In this document: piece after piece, positions 44,681 through 52,284 of the stretch
Numbering within the stretch: the first letter of the stretch is position 1
Layout: each line of letters begins with the position of its first letter
Assembly: GCA_019749945.1 (NCBI GenBank)
Contig: JAIEPF010000008.1
Location: 1-64,000, forward strand
DNA: 64,000 bases
Direction of reading: 5' to 3'
Origin: Burkholderiales bacterium
Lineage (GTDB): Bacteria; Pseudomonadota; Gammaproteobacteria; Burkholderiales; SG8-41
Translations under genes and position numbers: made by a program
Notes under the pieces: model-generated
Told to the model about the DNA's origin: nothing
Database searches by the model: none
The model's input: only the letters and a program-made list of their open reading frames with translations

Positions 44681-45867
44681 CAGCCGGTCTCGCCGGCAGC
44701 ACGTTTGCGCGCGTACCAGTTGCCCGCCGCGATCACCCCGGCGTTGGCCCAGAACACCGGCGCCAGACCGAACGCCGCACCCACCGCGCCGAACAGCGCG
44801 GGCACCACCACATGCATGGAGTTGTTGATGGCGATGCGCAGGCCCAGCGACTCACCGGCGCGGCCCGCAGGCGAATAGCGGTAACACAGCACCACCGTCA
44901 GCGGCTGGCCGAGGCCCATGCCCAGGCCCAGCGTGAAGCAGATCGCGGCCAGCACAATGGCGCTTTTGAAAAACGGGATCAGCATGAACATGGCCGCGGT
45001 CAGGAACAGTGCATACAGCAGCGTTTTTTCCTCGCTGTAGCGGCTGACCAGCGTCGGCAGCAGCGCGCGCGATACAAAAGTGGCCACGGCGGCGGCACCG
45101 AGGATCATGCCGATCGCCGAAGCCGACAGGCCGATCTGGTGGCCATAAAGCGGGATGTAGAGCTGGAACAGGTCGATGCCGGTCATCACCACCGCACTGG
45201 CGATCAGCACGCGGCGCATGTCGGCATCGCGGAACAGGTCGGTCATGCGCTGGCCGGCGGGGGCCGGCGCCGGCCGCCGGTGGCGCGGAATCCGTTTGGC
45301 CAGCACGATGATCGCAATCACCGAGGTCGCGCCCAGCAGGCCAAGAAACAGGTAGGTCGGAACATGCCCGGCATGATCGATCGAGAAGCCGGCGAACACG
45401 GGGCCGACAAAATCGGCCACGGCAACGATCAGCGCATAGTTGTTGAAATTGCGGGTGCGCGCCTCGCCCTCGCCCAGCAAGCCGACCAGCGACTGGAACG
45501 CGACCTGACCGAGAATAAAACCGAAACCGGTCACCGCCGCAGCGACAAACAGCAGCGGCAGGCTGGGCGCAAACCACGGCAGCATGATGCCCAGCGTACA
45601 CACCAGCATGCCGAGGATCACCGGTACGCGCGCGCCGTGACGGTCGGCAATGCGCCCCGCCAGTACCGCGAGCAGCAGCGGAAACACGCCGTAGGTGGCG
45701 AGCAGCAGGCCGATGTGCAAAGGAGTCGCGCCGAGTTCCAGCGCATACAGGGTGTTGAGCACGCGCCCGCCCTTGTAGGCGCTGTTCCACAGCACCACCA
45801 CGAACATCAACTGGTAGATGGTGATGAGTTGGGACCGGACCCCGGTCGCAGTGGAATTTTCGGGCAT
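44680..45867 (-). CDS. MFS transporter (first of a tandem pair)
   Basis: 395 residues, about 12 membrane segments, with MFS loop LAGRIADRHGARVPVILG and the shared motif LYGHQIGLSASAIGM. It is the first gene of the pair. Its start codon lies 9 bases from the edge of the MITE-like element at 45876, so the element provides or interrupts its promoter region. The pair could form a heterodimer, but this is only inferred from the coupling. Confidence 0.9.
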   Translation of the reverse strand: MPENSTATGVRSQLITIYQLMFVVVLWNSAYKGGRVLNTLYALELGATPLHIGLLLATYGVFPLLLAVLAGRIADRHGARVPVILGMLVCTLGIMLPWFAPSLPLLFVAAAVTGFGFILGQVAFQSLVGLLGEGEARTRNFNNYALIVAVADFVGPVFAGFSIDHAGHVPTYLFLGLLGATSVIAIIVLAKRIPRHRRPAPAPAGQRMTDLFRDADMRRVLIASAVVMTGIDLFQLYIPLYGHQIGLSASAIGMILGAAAVATFVSRALLPTLVSRYSEEKTLLYALFLTAAMFMLIPFFKSAIVLAAICFTLGLGMGLGQPLTVVLCYRYSPAGRAGESLGLRIAINNSMHVVVPALFGAVGAAFGLAPVFWANAGVIAAGNWYARKRAAGETG

Positions 45868-45875
45868 GAGAGTTA

Positions 45876-46142
45876 GGGCCTGTTAACCATTACTTCATGA
45901 GTGCGACGGCGACGATTTGGCCCTGGGACGCGAAGCTCCGAGCGCGGTTTGCCCGTAGGCAAATAAGCGAAGGGGCGACAATGGCCCGGGGCCAAATCGT
46001 CCCGTCCCTGCGGGTTGTGGCCAAAATCGCCACTGGCTGCGTTGCCTGCCTCGCCCATATTTTCGATATGGGCCGCGGCACGCGCCTTGCCATTGACAAT
46101 TTTGGACACAACGCATCTCACGAAGTAATGGTTAACAGGCCC
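45876..46142. mobile_element. MITE-like non-coding element with terminal inverted repeats
   Basis: 267 bp bounded by perfect 21 bp inverted ends that begin GGGCCTGTTAACCATTAC, with imperfect pairing continuing further in. A second inverted pair (GACGATTTGGCCC at 45911-45923 and its complement at 45989-46001) lies inside. No convincing reading frame is present, and no clear target duplication flanks it. It separates divergent MFS genes and would carry or replace their promoters. A transposase in trans would be needed for movement. Confidence 0.78.
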
Positions 46143-46207
46143 GATGATTTTACCGCAGCGCACTCCCCGACCACCCGCCAAGTCCATGAAGTAGAATTCG
46201 TTCCCTT

Positions 46208-47458
46208 ATGGCATTGCCTTCGCTGCGCGCTCTGCGCCACCGCAACTTCCGGCTGTTCCTGACCGGCCAGATTTTTGCGCTGATCGGCTACTGGATCCAG
46301 ATGGTGGCGCAGAGCTGGCTGCTCTACCGACTGACCGGATCGGCGACCCTGCTCGGCGTGCTGGCCTTTGCCGGCAGTCTGCCCATCCTGCTGCTGTCGC
46401 CGCTGGCAGGGCTGTGGTCGGACCGCTGGAACCTGCACCGCGCGATGTTCGCCACCCAGATCCTCGAACTGCTGCAGGCCGCAACCCTGGCCGCGCTGGC
46501 ACTGGCCGGCATCATCGCGCCCTGGCATATCGTCACGCTGGCCATGCTGATGGGCGTGCTGGTCGCCTTCGAACTGCCGATCCGCCACGCCTATATGCTG
46601 GAACTGGTCGACGGCAAGGCAGACCTGCCCAACGCGATCGCGCTGACCTCGCTGATGGCCAACAGCGGGCGCATGGTCGGACCCGCGATTGCCGGCATCC
46701 TGATCGGCGTGCTCAGTGAAGCCCACTGTTTCCTGATCAATGCGCTGAGCTACATCGCGGTGGTGATTTCCTTCCTGATGATCCGCACCCGGCCGCAGCC
46801 GCGCGAACCGGTCAACACCTCGGTGCTCGCCGGCCTGCGCGAAGGCTTCAGCTACGTCTGGCACACGCTGCCGATCCGTGCCCTGCTGCTGATGCTGGCC
46901 GTGGTGGCCTTTGTCGCCACCCCGTATTCGGCACTGATGCCGGTGATGGTGCGCGAGGTTTTCAGCGGTGATGCCGACCTGATGGGTTTCCTGATGAGTG
47001 CATCGGGCGGCGGCGCCATCTGCGGCACGCTGTACCTGGCCTCGCGCAAAAACGCACGCGGCCTGATCCGGCTGATCATCATTGCCGTGTTTTCGGCGGG
47101 AACGGCGCTGGTGCTGTTCGCCAATGCGCCTACGGTATGGCTCGCGCTGCTGTTGCTGCCGGTCGTCGGTTTCGGCATCCTGGTCACCTCGGTCTCGGTC
47201 AACACCATCCTGCAGACCATCGTCGACGACGACAAACGCGGCCGCGTGATGAGCCTCTACACCGTCGCCTTCCTCGGCATCATGCCCTTCGGCGCACTCA
47301 CCGCAGGCGCGATCGCCGACATCGTCGGCCCGCGTGCGACCCTCACCATTGGCGGATTATGCTGCGTGGCTGCGGCGCTGATACTCGCACGTAACCGCCA
47401 CAGCATCAGGGACGGCATCCGGCCGATTTACGAGAAGCTGGGGATAGCCCGGCGCTAG
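46208..47458 (+). CDS. MFS transporter (EntS-like, MFS_3)
   Basis: 416 residues, about 12 membrane segments. The start LRALRHRNFRLFLTGQIFAL and the motif LAGLWSDRWNLHRAMF are typical of the EntS/MFS_3 group of exporters; DDKRGRVMSLYTVAFLGIMP is the second-half signature. This group exports siderophores, macrolides and other hydrophobic compounds. It diverges from the tandem MFS pair across the MITE-like element. Confidence 0.92.
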   Translation: MALPSLRALRHRNFRLFLTGQIFALIGYWIQMVAQSWLLYRLTGSATLLGVLAFAGSLPILLLSPLAGLWSDRWNLHRAMFATQILELLQAATLAALALAGIIAPWHIVTLAMLMGVLVAFELPIRHAYMLELVDGKADLPNAIALTSLMANSGRMVGPAIAGILIGVLSEAHCFLINALSYIAVVISFLMIRTRPQPREPVNTSVLAGLREGFSYVWHTLPIRALLLMLAVVAFVATPYSALMPVMVREVFSGDADLMGFLMSASGGGAICGTLYLASRKNARGLIRLIIIAVFSAGTALVLFANAPTVWLALLLLPVVGFGILVTSVSVNTILQTIVDDDKRGRVMSLYTVAFLGIMPFGALTAGAIADIVGPRATLTIGGLCCVAAALILARNRHSIRDGIRPIYEKLGIARR

Positions 47459-47692
47459 GGGCCTCCGTTCGCAAATTACAACGTTTGCCTGTCCGCCCCG
47501 GCGGGCGGGCATCGGTATAATGCTGCATGCACAGCATGCAAAGACCCAAGGTAGTGACGCGCGTAATACGCCATGGACAAAGCGCGCGCGCGCCCCTCGC
47601 CATTGCCGCATCCACCCCCGAGTCGCGAATGGCGCAGGTTTGGGATCTGACCCGCCTCTGTCTGGCCATGCACAAGCCATCCGGCACGCATC

Positions 47693-48148
47693 ATGAATTC
47701 CGACTTCAAAGATCTGTTGTCTGCGTTCAACGCAAACAGCGTTGAATATTTGATTGTCGGCGCATATGCGCTGGCTGCCCACGGCCGGGTTCGAGCAACG
47801 GGCGACATCGACATCTGGGTGCGCGCGGCGCCGGCGAATGCTCGCCGCGTCATCAAGGCGCTGACTGAATTCGGTGCGCCGCTGCAGGACCTTGACGAGC
47901 ACGACCTGTCACATCCGGGCCTGGTTTTCCAGATCGGCATAGCCCCGTTGCGCATCGACATCCTCACCCACATCGACGGCGTCGAATTTGACGATGCCTG
48001 GGCCGCGCGCCTGAACATCCAGGTTGCAGAACAACCCGTAGGCGTGCTTTCACAGGCTCATCTCATCAAGAACAAGCGGACGGTGGGCCGAGCGCAGGAC
48101 CTGGCGGACATCGAGTGGCTGGAGCGCCCTGACCGGGATGATCGCTGA
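47693..48148 (+). CDS. nucleotidyltransferase-fold protein (AbiEii/DUF6036-like)
   Basis: 151 residues. The minimal nucleotidyltransferase motif is visible: YLIVGAYALAAHGRVRATGD then DIDIWV (residues about 19-43), with a further acidic residue in RIDILTHIDG near residue 85. Such stand-alone proteins transfer nucleotides to RNA or protein in toxin-antitoxin settings, but no HEPN or antitoxin partner is adjacent. The preceding 234 bases hold a GC-rich hairpin near 47494-47510 and no gene. Confidence 0.75.
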   Translation: MNSDFKDLLSAFNANSVEYLIVGAYALAAHGRVRATGDIDIWVRAAPANARRVIKALTEFGAPLQDLDEHDLSHPGLVFQIGIAPLRIDILTHIDGVEFDDAWAARLNIQVAEQPVGVLSQAHLIKNKRTVGRAQDLADIEWLERPDRDDR

Positions 48149-48259
48149 CCGCGCGCAACAACCTTGATTCAGCGAAGATTTCCGTCACTGTCCCTGAAAA
48201 TTCCACTCCGCGCCTTTGGATCGTGGTTACTGCAATCGAGTGTTGGATTGCAAGATCTG

Positions 48260-48364
48260 CCCCAACGCCCATGTTCAAGGGCCAAAGTATGCTGGCGTGA
48301 CTTTTGCGCGTTTTGCAAAAGGCATGACAGCATATTTTGGTCGCCTTGGAACTGTTTGTTAGGC
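48260..48364 (-). other. attC recombination site (integron cassette 3' end)
   Basis: On the minus strand the R'' box GCCTAAC (48358-48364) overlaps the methyltransferase stop codon. L'' GTTCCAAGG pairs with L' CCTTGAAC with one extra C, the extrahelical base typical of attC. Inner arms pair too (CCAAAATATGCTG with CAGCATACTTTGG; CTTTTGC with GCAAAAG). The R' core GTTGGGG (48260-48266) closes the site. The layout and length of about 105 bp are those of an integron attC. Confidence 0.82.
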
Positions 48365-49126
48365 TGCATTTCGTCCCGCTATCACTACAAAATCCATAGA
48401 CACAATTCTTCTTGTGCCACTCCCCCACAGCTTGGAAATTTCTTCGAAGCTACTCATAAAAAAGTCATCGCCTACTTTTTCCATGCAACGACGTGTGGCG
48501 GACCATGTATGAAGGTAGGCAAAAAACTCATATACGGTCCAGTGCATTTTCAGTTCGAAATCAGGAATATCCAAACGCTGGAATGGCAATGAAATATCTT
48601 TGTATCCGTCCCAAAGTAACTTGTTCTGCTGAGCCCAGTAAGGATTAAGTACCGACAAGAAGGATTCATTCAAAGCATGGTCGATAGATTGATCCACATG
48701 CGGCCAGTTGTATCCCCACGCTGCAAAGATACCGGCAGGCTTTAAAACACGTTTAACTTCCGGCCAGAATTTCTCGTAATCGAACCAGTGCAATGCCTGG
48801 GCTACACAAACGGCATCGAAAGACTCATCTTCAAAGCCTGTGGCTTCAGCGGGCTGAACTGAAAAGCGAACTCGCTCGTAAGGCGGAGCATTTGCGATTT
48901 GTGAGGCACTAACGTCAGTAGCTTCCACACGATCAAAATACTGGCTTAGGTCAGCAGAAGCCTGCCCACTTCCACAGCCTACATCCCACACAACATTTCT
49001 TGAGGCACACAGCCCAGATAGCCATTCATACAAACTTGATGGGTATGTCGGTCTAGCTTTAGCGTAGATGTCTGCCTTGTCGTCAAATAGACTATGAATG
49101 TTCAAAGCGAGCTCTTTGCAGCCTAA
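48266..49126 (-). mobile_element. integron gene cassette carrying a methyltransferase
   Basis: The cassette runs from the T after G in GTTAGGC (49121-49127, minus strand) to the G of GTTGGGG (48266), 861 bp. If circularised, its own R' would read GTTAGGC, the exact complement of the R'' box GCCTAAC, as integron biology predicts. Base composition is visibly more AT-rich than the flanks. No integrase gene lies in the window, so it is a solitary cassette at a secondary site, or part of a cluster lacking its integrase. Confidence 0.8.
48359..49105 (-). CDS. class I SAM-dependent methyltransferase (cassette-borne)
   Basis: 248 residues starting at TTG 49105 (MNIHSLFDDKADIYAKARPT). SAM-binding motif I is VVWDVGCGSGQASADL near residue 38, motif II EATDVSASQ, and motif IV AVCVAQALHWFDYE, close to trans-aconitate or ubiquinone-type small-molecule methyltransferases. 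It has the layout of a cassette gene: 15 bases from the upstream core site, and a stop codon overlapping attC. Its AT-rich codons differ from all neighbours, showing recent transfer. Confidence 0.9.
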   Translation of the reverse strand: MNIHSLFDDKADIYAKARPTYPSSLYEWLSGLCASRNVVWDVGCGSGQASADLSQYFDRVEATDVSASQIANAPPYERVRFSVQPAEATGFEDESFDAVCVAQALHWFDYEKFWPEVKRVLKPAGIFAAWGYNWPHVDQSIDHALNESFLSVLNPYWAQQNKLLWDGYKDISLPFQRLDIPDFELKMHWTVYEFFAYLHTWSATRRCMEKVGDDFFMSSFEEISKLWGSGTRRIVSMDFVVIAGRNAA

Positions 49127-49208
49127 CTAGTTTTATACGACAAAAACGCCGTATAACATTCCAGTGTGATGGATAACATCCCGCTTAATTTCAAAATTTT
49201 ATAAATAA

Positions 49209-49221
49209 AATCAATCGGTTA
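49209..49221 (+). promoter_or_regulatory. IHF-consensus site near the cassette insertion
   Basis: AATCAATCGGTTA fits WATCAANNNNTTR exactly and is preceded by AATAAA. It lies about 100 bases upstream of the methyltransferase start on the opposite strand orientation. IHF can shape both promoters and recombination sites. Confidence 0.55.
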
Positions 49222-49388
49222 AAAAGTGTGCGCGATTTTAACCACGATAAAATGGCGTGAAAACCGTCGTCTGCTCAGTCGGCAAAAGCATAGCACCCCC
49301 CAAGGGGACTTCCTTCGGGGCGCATTCCGCCGAATGCAACGCTCGCGTATGTGGGGCGCGACGATGTCGCGCATATCAACTGCGAAAC

Positions 49389-49421
49389 GGCGGATTACAC
49401 CGCTACGCGGCTAATCCACCC
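49389..49421. repeat. 33 bp palindromic repeat, copy A
   Basis: GGCGGATTACACCGCTACGC and its continuation form an imperfect palindrome. It matches the copy at 57913-57945 in 29 of 33 bases. One copy lies beside each of the two foreign inserts of this window. Confidence 0.7.
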
Positions 49422-49424
49422 CAC

Positions 49425-49456
49425 AAAAAAACCCCCGCATCAGCGGGGGTTTTTTT
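49425..49456. terminator. bidirectional intrinsic terminator
   Basis: CCCCCGC, loop ATCA, GCGGGGG (49432-49449) is flanked by seven A on the left and seven T on the right, so it can terminate on both strands. On the minus strand it ends the Bug receptor transcript that stops at 49471. Confidence 0.92.
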
Positions 49457-49470
49457 ACGCAAAGCACCGA

Positions 49471-50442
49471 TCAGTCCGGCTTCGCCCCCGAAGCCTTCAC
49501 CACCTTGGCCCACTTCTTGATCTCCGACTTGATGTAAGCCGCAAACTCCTCAGGCGTGCCGTAGGTGATCTCGAAACCGACGGCGGCCAGTCGTTTGGCC
49601 ACTGCGGCATCCTGCAGCGATTTGTGGATGTCGGCATTGAGCCGGGTCACGATGGGTTTCGGCGTACCCGCCGGCGCCAGCACACCGAACCACGAGCTCG
49701 ACTCAAAGCCGGGATAGGTCTCGGCGATGGTCGGAATGTCCGGCGTTGCCGGTGTGCGTTTGATGCCGGTGGTGACGATGCCGTTCAGCTTGCCGGAACG
49801 CACATGCGGCAATGTCGAGGCCATGCCGCTGATCATCACCTTGATATGGCCGCCGACCAGATCCGTGATTGCCTGGCCGCTGCCCTTGTACGGCACGTGC
49901 AGCATGTCGATGCCGGCCATGTCGTTCAGCAGTTCACCGGTCAGGTGGCCGACGCTGGCCACCCCCGCCGTGGCGAAGGACACTTTTTTCGGGTTGGCCT
50001 TGGTGTAGGCGATGAATTCCTTGAAATTCTTCGCCGGCAGAGAGGGGTGGGTGACAAAAATGTTGGATGCGCCCGCCACCTGCGTGATCGACGCAAAATC
50101 CTTCACCGGATCGTAGGGCATCTTGTCATAGAGGCTGGGCCCGATGCCAAGGTTGGCGATGTAGCCGAGCACGATGGTGTAACCGTCGGCGGGGGCCCTG
50201 GCGACGATGGTCATGCCGATGTCGCCGTTGGCGCCGGGGCGGTTGTCGACCACGACCTGCTGGCCCAGCAATTCGGACAGCTTTATCGCCATCGACCGCG
50301 CCAGCGTGTCGGTGCTGCCGCCCGGCGCATAGGGCACGACAAAACGCACGGGGCGCGACGGATAGTTCTGCGCCATGGCCGCGGTGGTCGCAGCGAAGAG
50401 CGCTGCGCCGATGACGAGCAGTTGTCTGATCGTGGCGCTCAT
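49471..50442 (-). CDS. Bug-family tricarboxylate receptor
   Basis: 323 residues from ATG 50442, which overlaps the stop of the preceding small gene by 4 bases. Signal peptide residues 1-22 (LLVIGAALFAATTAAMA), then QNYPSRPVRFV; ligand loop VPYAPGGSTDTLARS. A strong terminator follows 15 bases downstream, so this is the last gene of a two-gene unit. Confidence 0.93.
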   Translation of the reverse strand: MSATIRQLLVIGAALFAATTAAMAQNYPSRPVRFVVPYAPGGSTDTLARSMAIKLSELLGQQVVVDNRPGANGDIGMTIVARAPADGYTIVLGYIANLGIGPSLYDKMPYDPVKDFASITQVAGASNIFVTHPSLPAKNFKEFIAYTKANPKKVSFATAGVASVGHLTGELLNDMAGIDMLHVPYKGSGQAITDLVGGHIKVMISGMASTLPHVRSGKLNGIVTTGIKRTPATPDIPTIAETYPGFESSSWFGVLAPAGTPKPIVTRLNADIHKSLQDAAVAKRLAAVGFEITYGTPEEFAAYIKSEIKKWAKVVKASGAKPD

Positions 50443-50645
50443 CGCTGCAGCCCCGACGGATCGTTGCGCCAGCGTTCCCACGCCGCGCGCTGGTCTTCGC
50501 GGATCGATTCGTCTTCGAGCAGGCGGCGCACCAGCGCCGTCACGTCGGACTCGTAGATGCCTTCGCGTTTTTTGTAGTCCCAGGTCTTGCCCTGGGGGAA
50601 AACGGGCGAAGGCAGGGGTGATTGCGGATCTTTGTGATCACTCAT
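50439..50645 (-). CDS. small hypothetical protein coupled to a Bug receptor
   Basis: 68 residues, unrecognised. It has a Pro-rich start (PQSPLPSPVFPQGKTWDYKK) and a charged helical second half (VTALVRRLLEDESIREDQRA) with WERWRNDPSG at the end. No signal peptide or membrane segment, so cytosolic. The 4-base overlap with the receptor gene and the codon use of its neighbours support it as a real gene. It may help assembly or control of the receptor operon, but this is a guess from position. Confidence 0.65.
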   Translation of the reverse strand: MSDHKDPQSPLPSPVFPQGKTWDYKKREGIYESDVTALVRRLLEDESIREDQRAAWERWRNDPSGLQR

Positions 50646-50700
50646 GATGAATACCGGGCGTATTGAAAAGTCGGGGTTGAAACATGGAACAGAGCGGAAC

Positions 50701-51090
50701 TTACTGCGCCGCAGCTTCGGACGTCAATTCAGGGTTACTGGCATAACAGGAACAGGTCTGCGAAATATTGCCGGTGGGCAGGCGTTCGGCGCGTTGAGCC
50801 GCGGGCCGCATCCAGTCGCTGATCGCCTCCACAGTGCCGGCGATCACCAGGCCCACCACCAGCACCGCGGAAGCGCCCGAGGACAATCGCAGCTGGCCGC
50901 CGGCCGCCTGCGCGGCGGGCGGTGAACCGAACGACCCGCCGACGCGCGCATTGCCGAATTGTTTGCCGGCCTGCACGCTGCTGCCGGTGGTGGTCGCCGT
51001 CGACCCGCCGCCCGTGGTCTGGTTGCCGTGCAGGGTTACCGCGCAACCGGGCAGCAGCACCAACACCAGCAGGAATAAAAACCGTTTCAT
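50701..51090 (-). CDS. putative lipoprotein
   Basis: 129 residues. A lipobox LLPGC places the lipidated cysteine at residue 15 after a short hydrophobic leader (FLFLLVLVLLPG). A Gly/Thr/Ser-rich stretch follows, then a hydrophobic segment ASAVLVVGLVIAGTVEAI near residues 75-92 that could insert in a membrane, and a Cys-rich tail (SQTCSCYAS). It lies 51 bases downstream of the DUF4340 gene on the same strand and may belong to the ABC system. Confidence 0.78.
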   Translation of the reverse strand: MKRFLFLLVLVLLPGCAVTLHGNQTTGGGSTATTTGSSVQAGKQFGNARVGGSFGSPPAAQAAGGQLRLSSGASAVLVVGLVIAGTVEAISDWMRPAAQRAERLPTGNISQTCSCYASNPELTSEAAAQ

Positions 51091-51135
51091 GAGCGCAGTA
51101 TAACTTTACTGCGCCTATACTAAAAACATCAATAA

Positions 51136-51148
51136 AATCAATTATTTA
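51136..51148 (+). promoter_or_regulatory. IHF-consensus site at the 3' end of the DUF4340 gene
   Basis: AATCAATTATTTA fits WATCAANNNNTTR exactly; with the preceding AATAAA it repeats the 17-mer found at 9159-9175. It overlaps the stop codon of the DUF4340 gene and precedes the lipoprotein gene by about 50 bases. Confidence 0.5.
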
Positions 51149-52284
51149 CCATTTTTCTGCGGCGGACGGGCCGCAACCACCATCTGCTCGCGCTTGAGCA
51201 GCAGCGGCGCCACCTGCTTGCCCGGCACCAGGTACGCCCACTGCGAACGCGCCTGCTCCAGCATCACGCGTGCTTCGAGGCGCTGCCGGTTGTCGGCGAA
51301 TTCCTTGTCACGTTTGGCCGCGTCCTCGGCTTTTTCATTGGGTTCCGGCTTGCGCGTTTTCGGCGGTGTGCCGGCGACACTGAAGCGCAGCACGTAGTCG
51401 CCATCAGTGTGCGGCGCCAGTTTGACGGTGTAGGTCAGGTCATCGAAGGTTTGCGCGGTGAAGGTGACCGCCTTGTCGGTGCCGGTCTTGTCGTCAAGGA
51501 TGACGTCGGTAAAACTCAGGCCCGACCAGGCATTGTTCGCGCTGACTGCGGCGCTGGGATCAAGCTGGCCGCCGCCTGCGGCGAATTTCCACTGCCCCCA
51601 TTCCTCGTCGCGGGTGATTTTCCATGACGATGCCGGCTCGCCCGCGAGTTGCAGCGTCTTGATGCGGTCGATCTTGAAAAAATCTTTCGCGAGCCATGCG
51701 CCGGGGCGCGCCACCGCTTTTTCCAGCGGGTCGGACACCACGAACACATTGTCGCCCTTGCCCGCCACCAGGATGTGGCGGCCCGCGGGCACGCCGTCCT
51801 TGGCATTGGGCAGCGGGTTCATCGGATCCTTTTTCAGCGACACCTTGCCGAGCACCATGCTCACCAGCACCTTGCCTGCGGCGTCGCTCAGTTCGACCAG
51901 CGTACCGGTGCCTTCCTTGGCCCCCTTATCGGGAGCCAGCAGGTTCAGGCGGCCGTGCAGGCTCGCGCCCACAACCTCCGACTGCACCACCTTGGCCTCG
52001 AGCAGTTTCAGGATCAGGCCGCTGATCTCGGCAAAATCCGCCGGATAACCTCCGCGCTGTTCGACGCGCCAGACCTTGTCCTTCACCGCCAGCGTCACCT
52101 CTCCCGTCGCATCCTGCAGACGCAGCTTGGCAACGTCGCTGACTTTCATCGGCGGCAGCAGACGGGCGCCGATTTTGGCACCGCTGTCGCGGTACGCGGT
52201 AAGGTCCTGCCAGAACAGCGCCAAACCTGCGCCGCACATGATGACCACGGCGAGCATCAGCCACAGGAACTGTTTGCGGTTCAT
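51142..52284 (-). CDS. DUF4340-domain protein of a GldG-type ABC system
   Basis: 380 residues from ATG 52284, overlapping the gldG-like stop by 4 bases. One N-terminal membrane anchor (FLWLMLAVVIMCGAGLALFW, residues about 5-24), then a large periplasmic region typical of DUF4340 (VWRVEQRGGYPADFAEISGL; VFVVSDPLEKAVARPGAWLA). DUF4340 proteins are found with GldG/ABC-2 permeases, where they probably form the extracytoplasmic part. It is the fourth gene of this leftward operon. Confidence 0.87.
   Translation of the reverse strand: MNRKQFLWLMLAVVIMCGAGLALFWQDLTAYRDSGAKIGARLLPPMKVSDVAKLRLQDATGEVTLAVKDKVWRVEQRGGYPADFAEISGLILKLLEAKVVQSEVVGASLHGRLNLLAPDKGAKEGTGTLVELSDAAGKVLVSMVLGKVSLKKDPMNPLPNAKDGVPAGRHILVAGKGDNVFVVSDPLEKAVARPGAWLAKDFFKIDRIKTLQLAGEPASSWKITRDEEWGQWKFAAGGGQLDPSAAVSANNAWSGLSFTDVILDDKTGTDKAVTFTAQTFDDLTYTVKLAPHTDGDYVLRFSVAGTPPKTRKPEPNEKAEDAAKRDKEFADNRQRLEARVMLEQARSQWAYLVPGKQVAPLLLKREQMVVAARPPQKNGK

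Larger units (their letters stand above)
49106..49424. other. spacer upstream of the cassette gene: core site, hairpin, IHF site, GC-rich repeat
   Basis: No gene is seen. The stretch holds the cassette core site (49121-49127), a small hairpin CGTATAA/TTATACG in the former target sequence (about 49133-49156), an AT-rich patch with an IHF-consensus site (49209-49221), a GC-rich hairpin near 49296-49322 and a 33 bp repeat (49389-49421) shared with the island near 57.9 kb. Confidence 0.6.

Noticed and set aside
45870..46150. Target-site duplication for the MITE-like element
   Set aside because: Flanks read GTTA on the left and GATG on the right; no repeated bases beyond chance were found.
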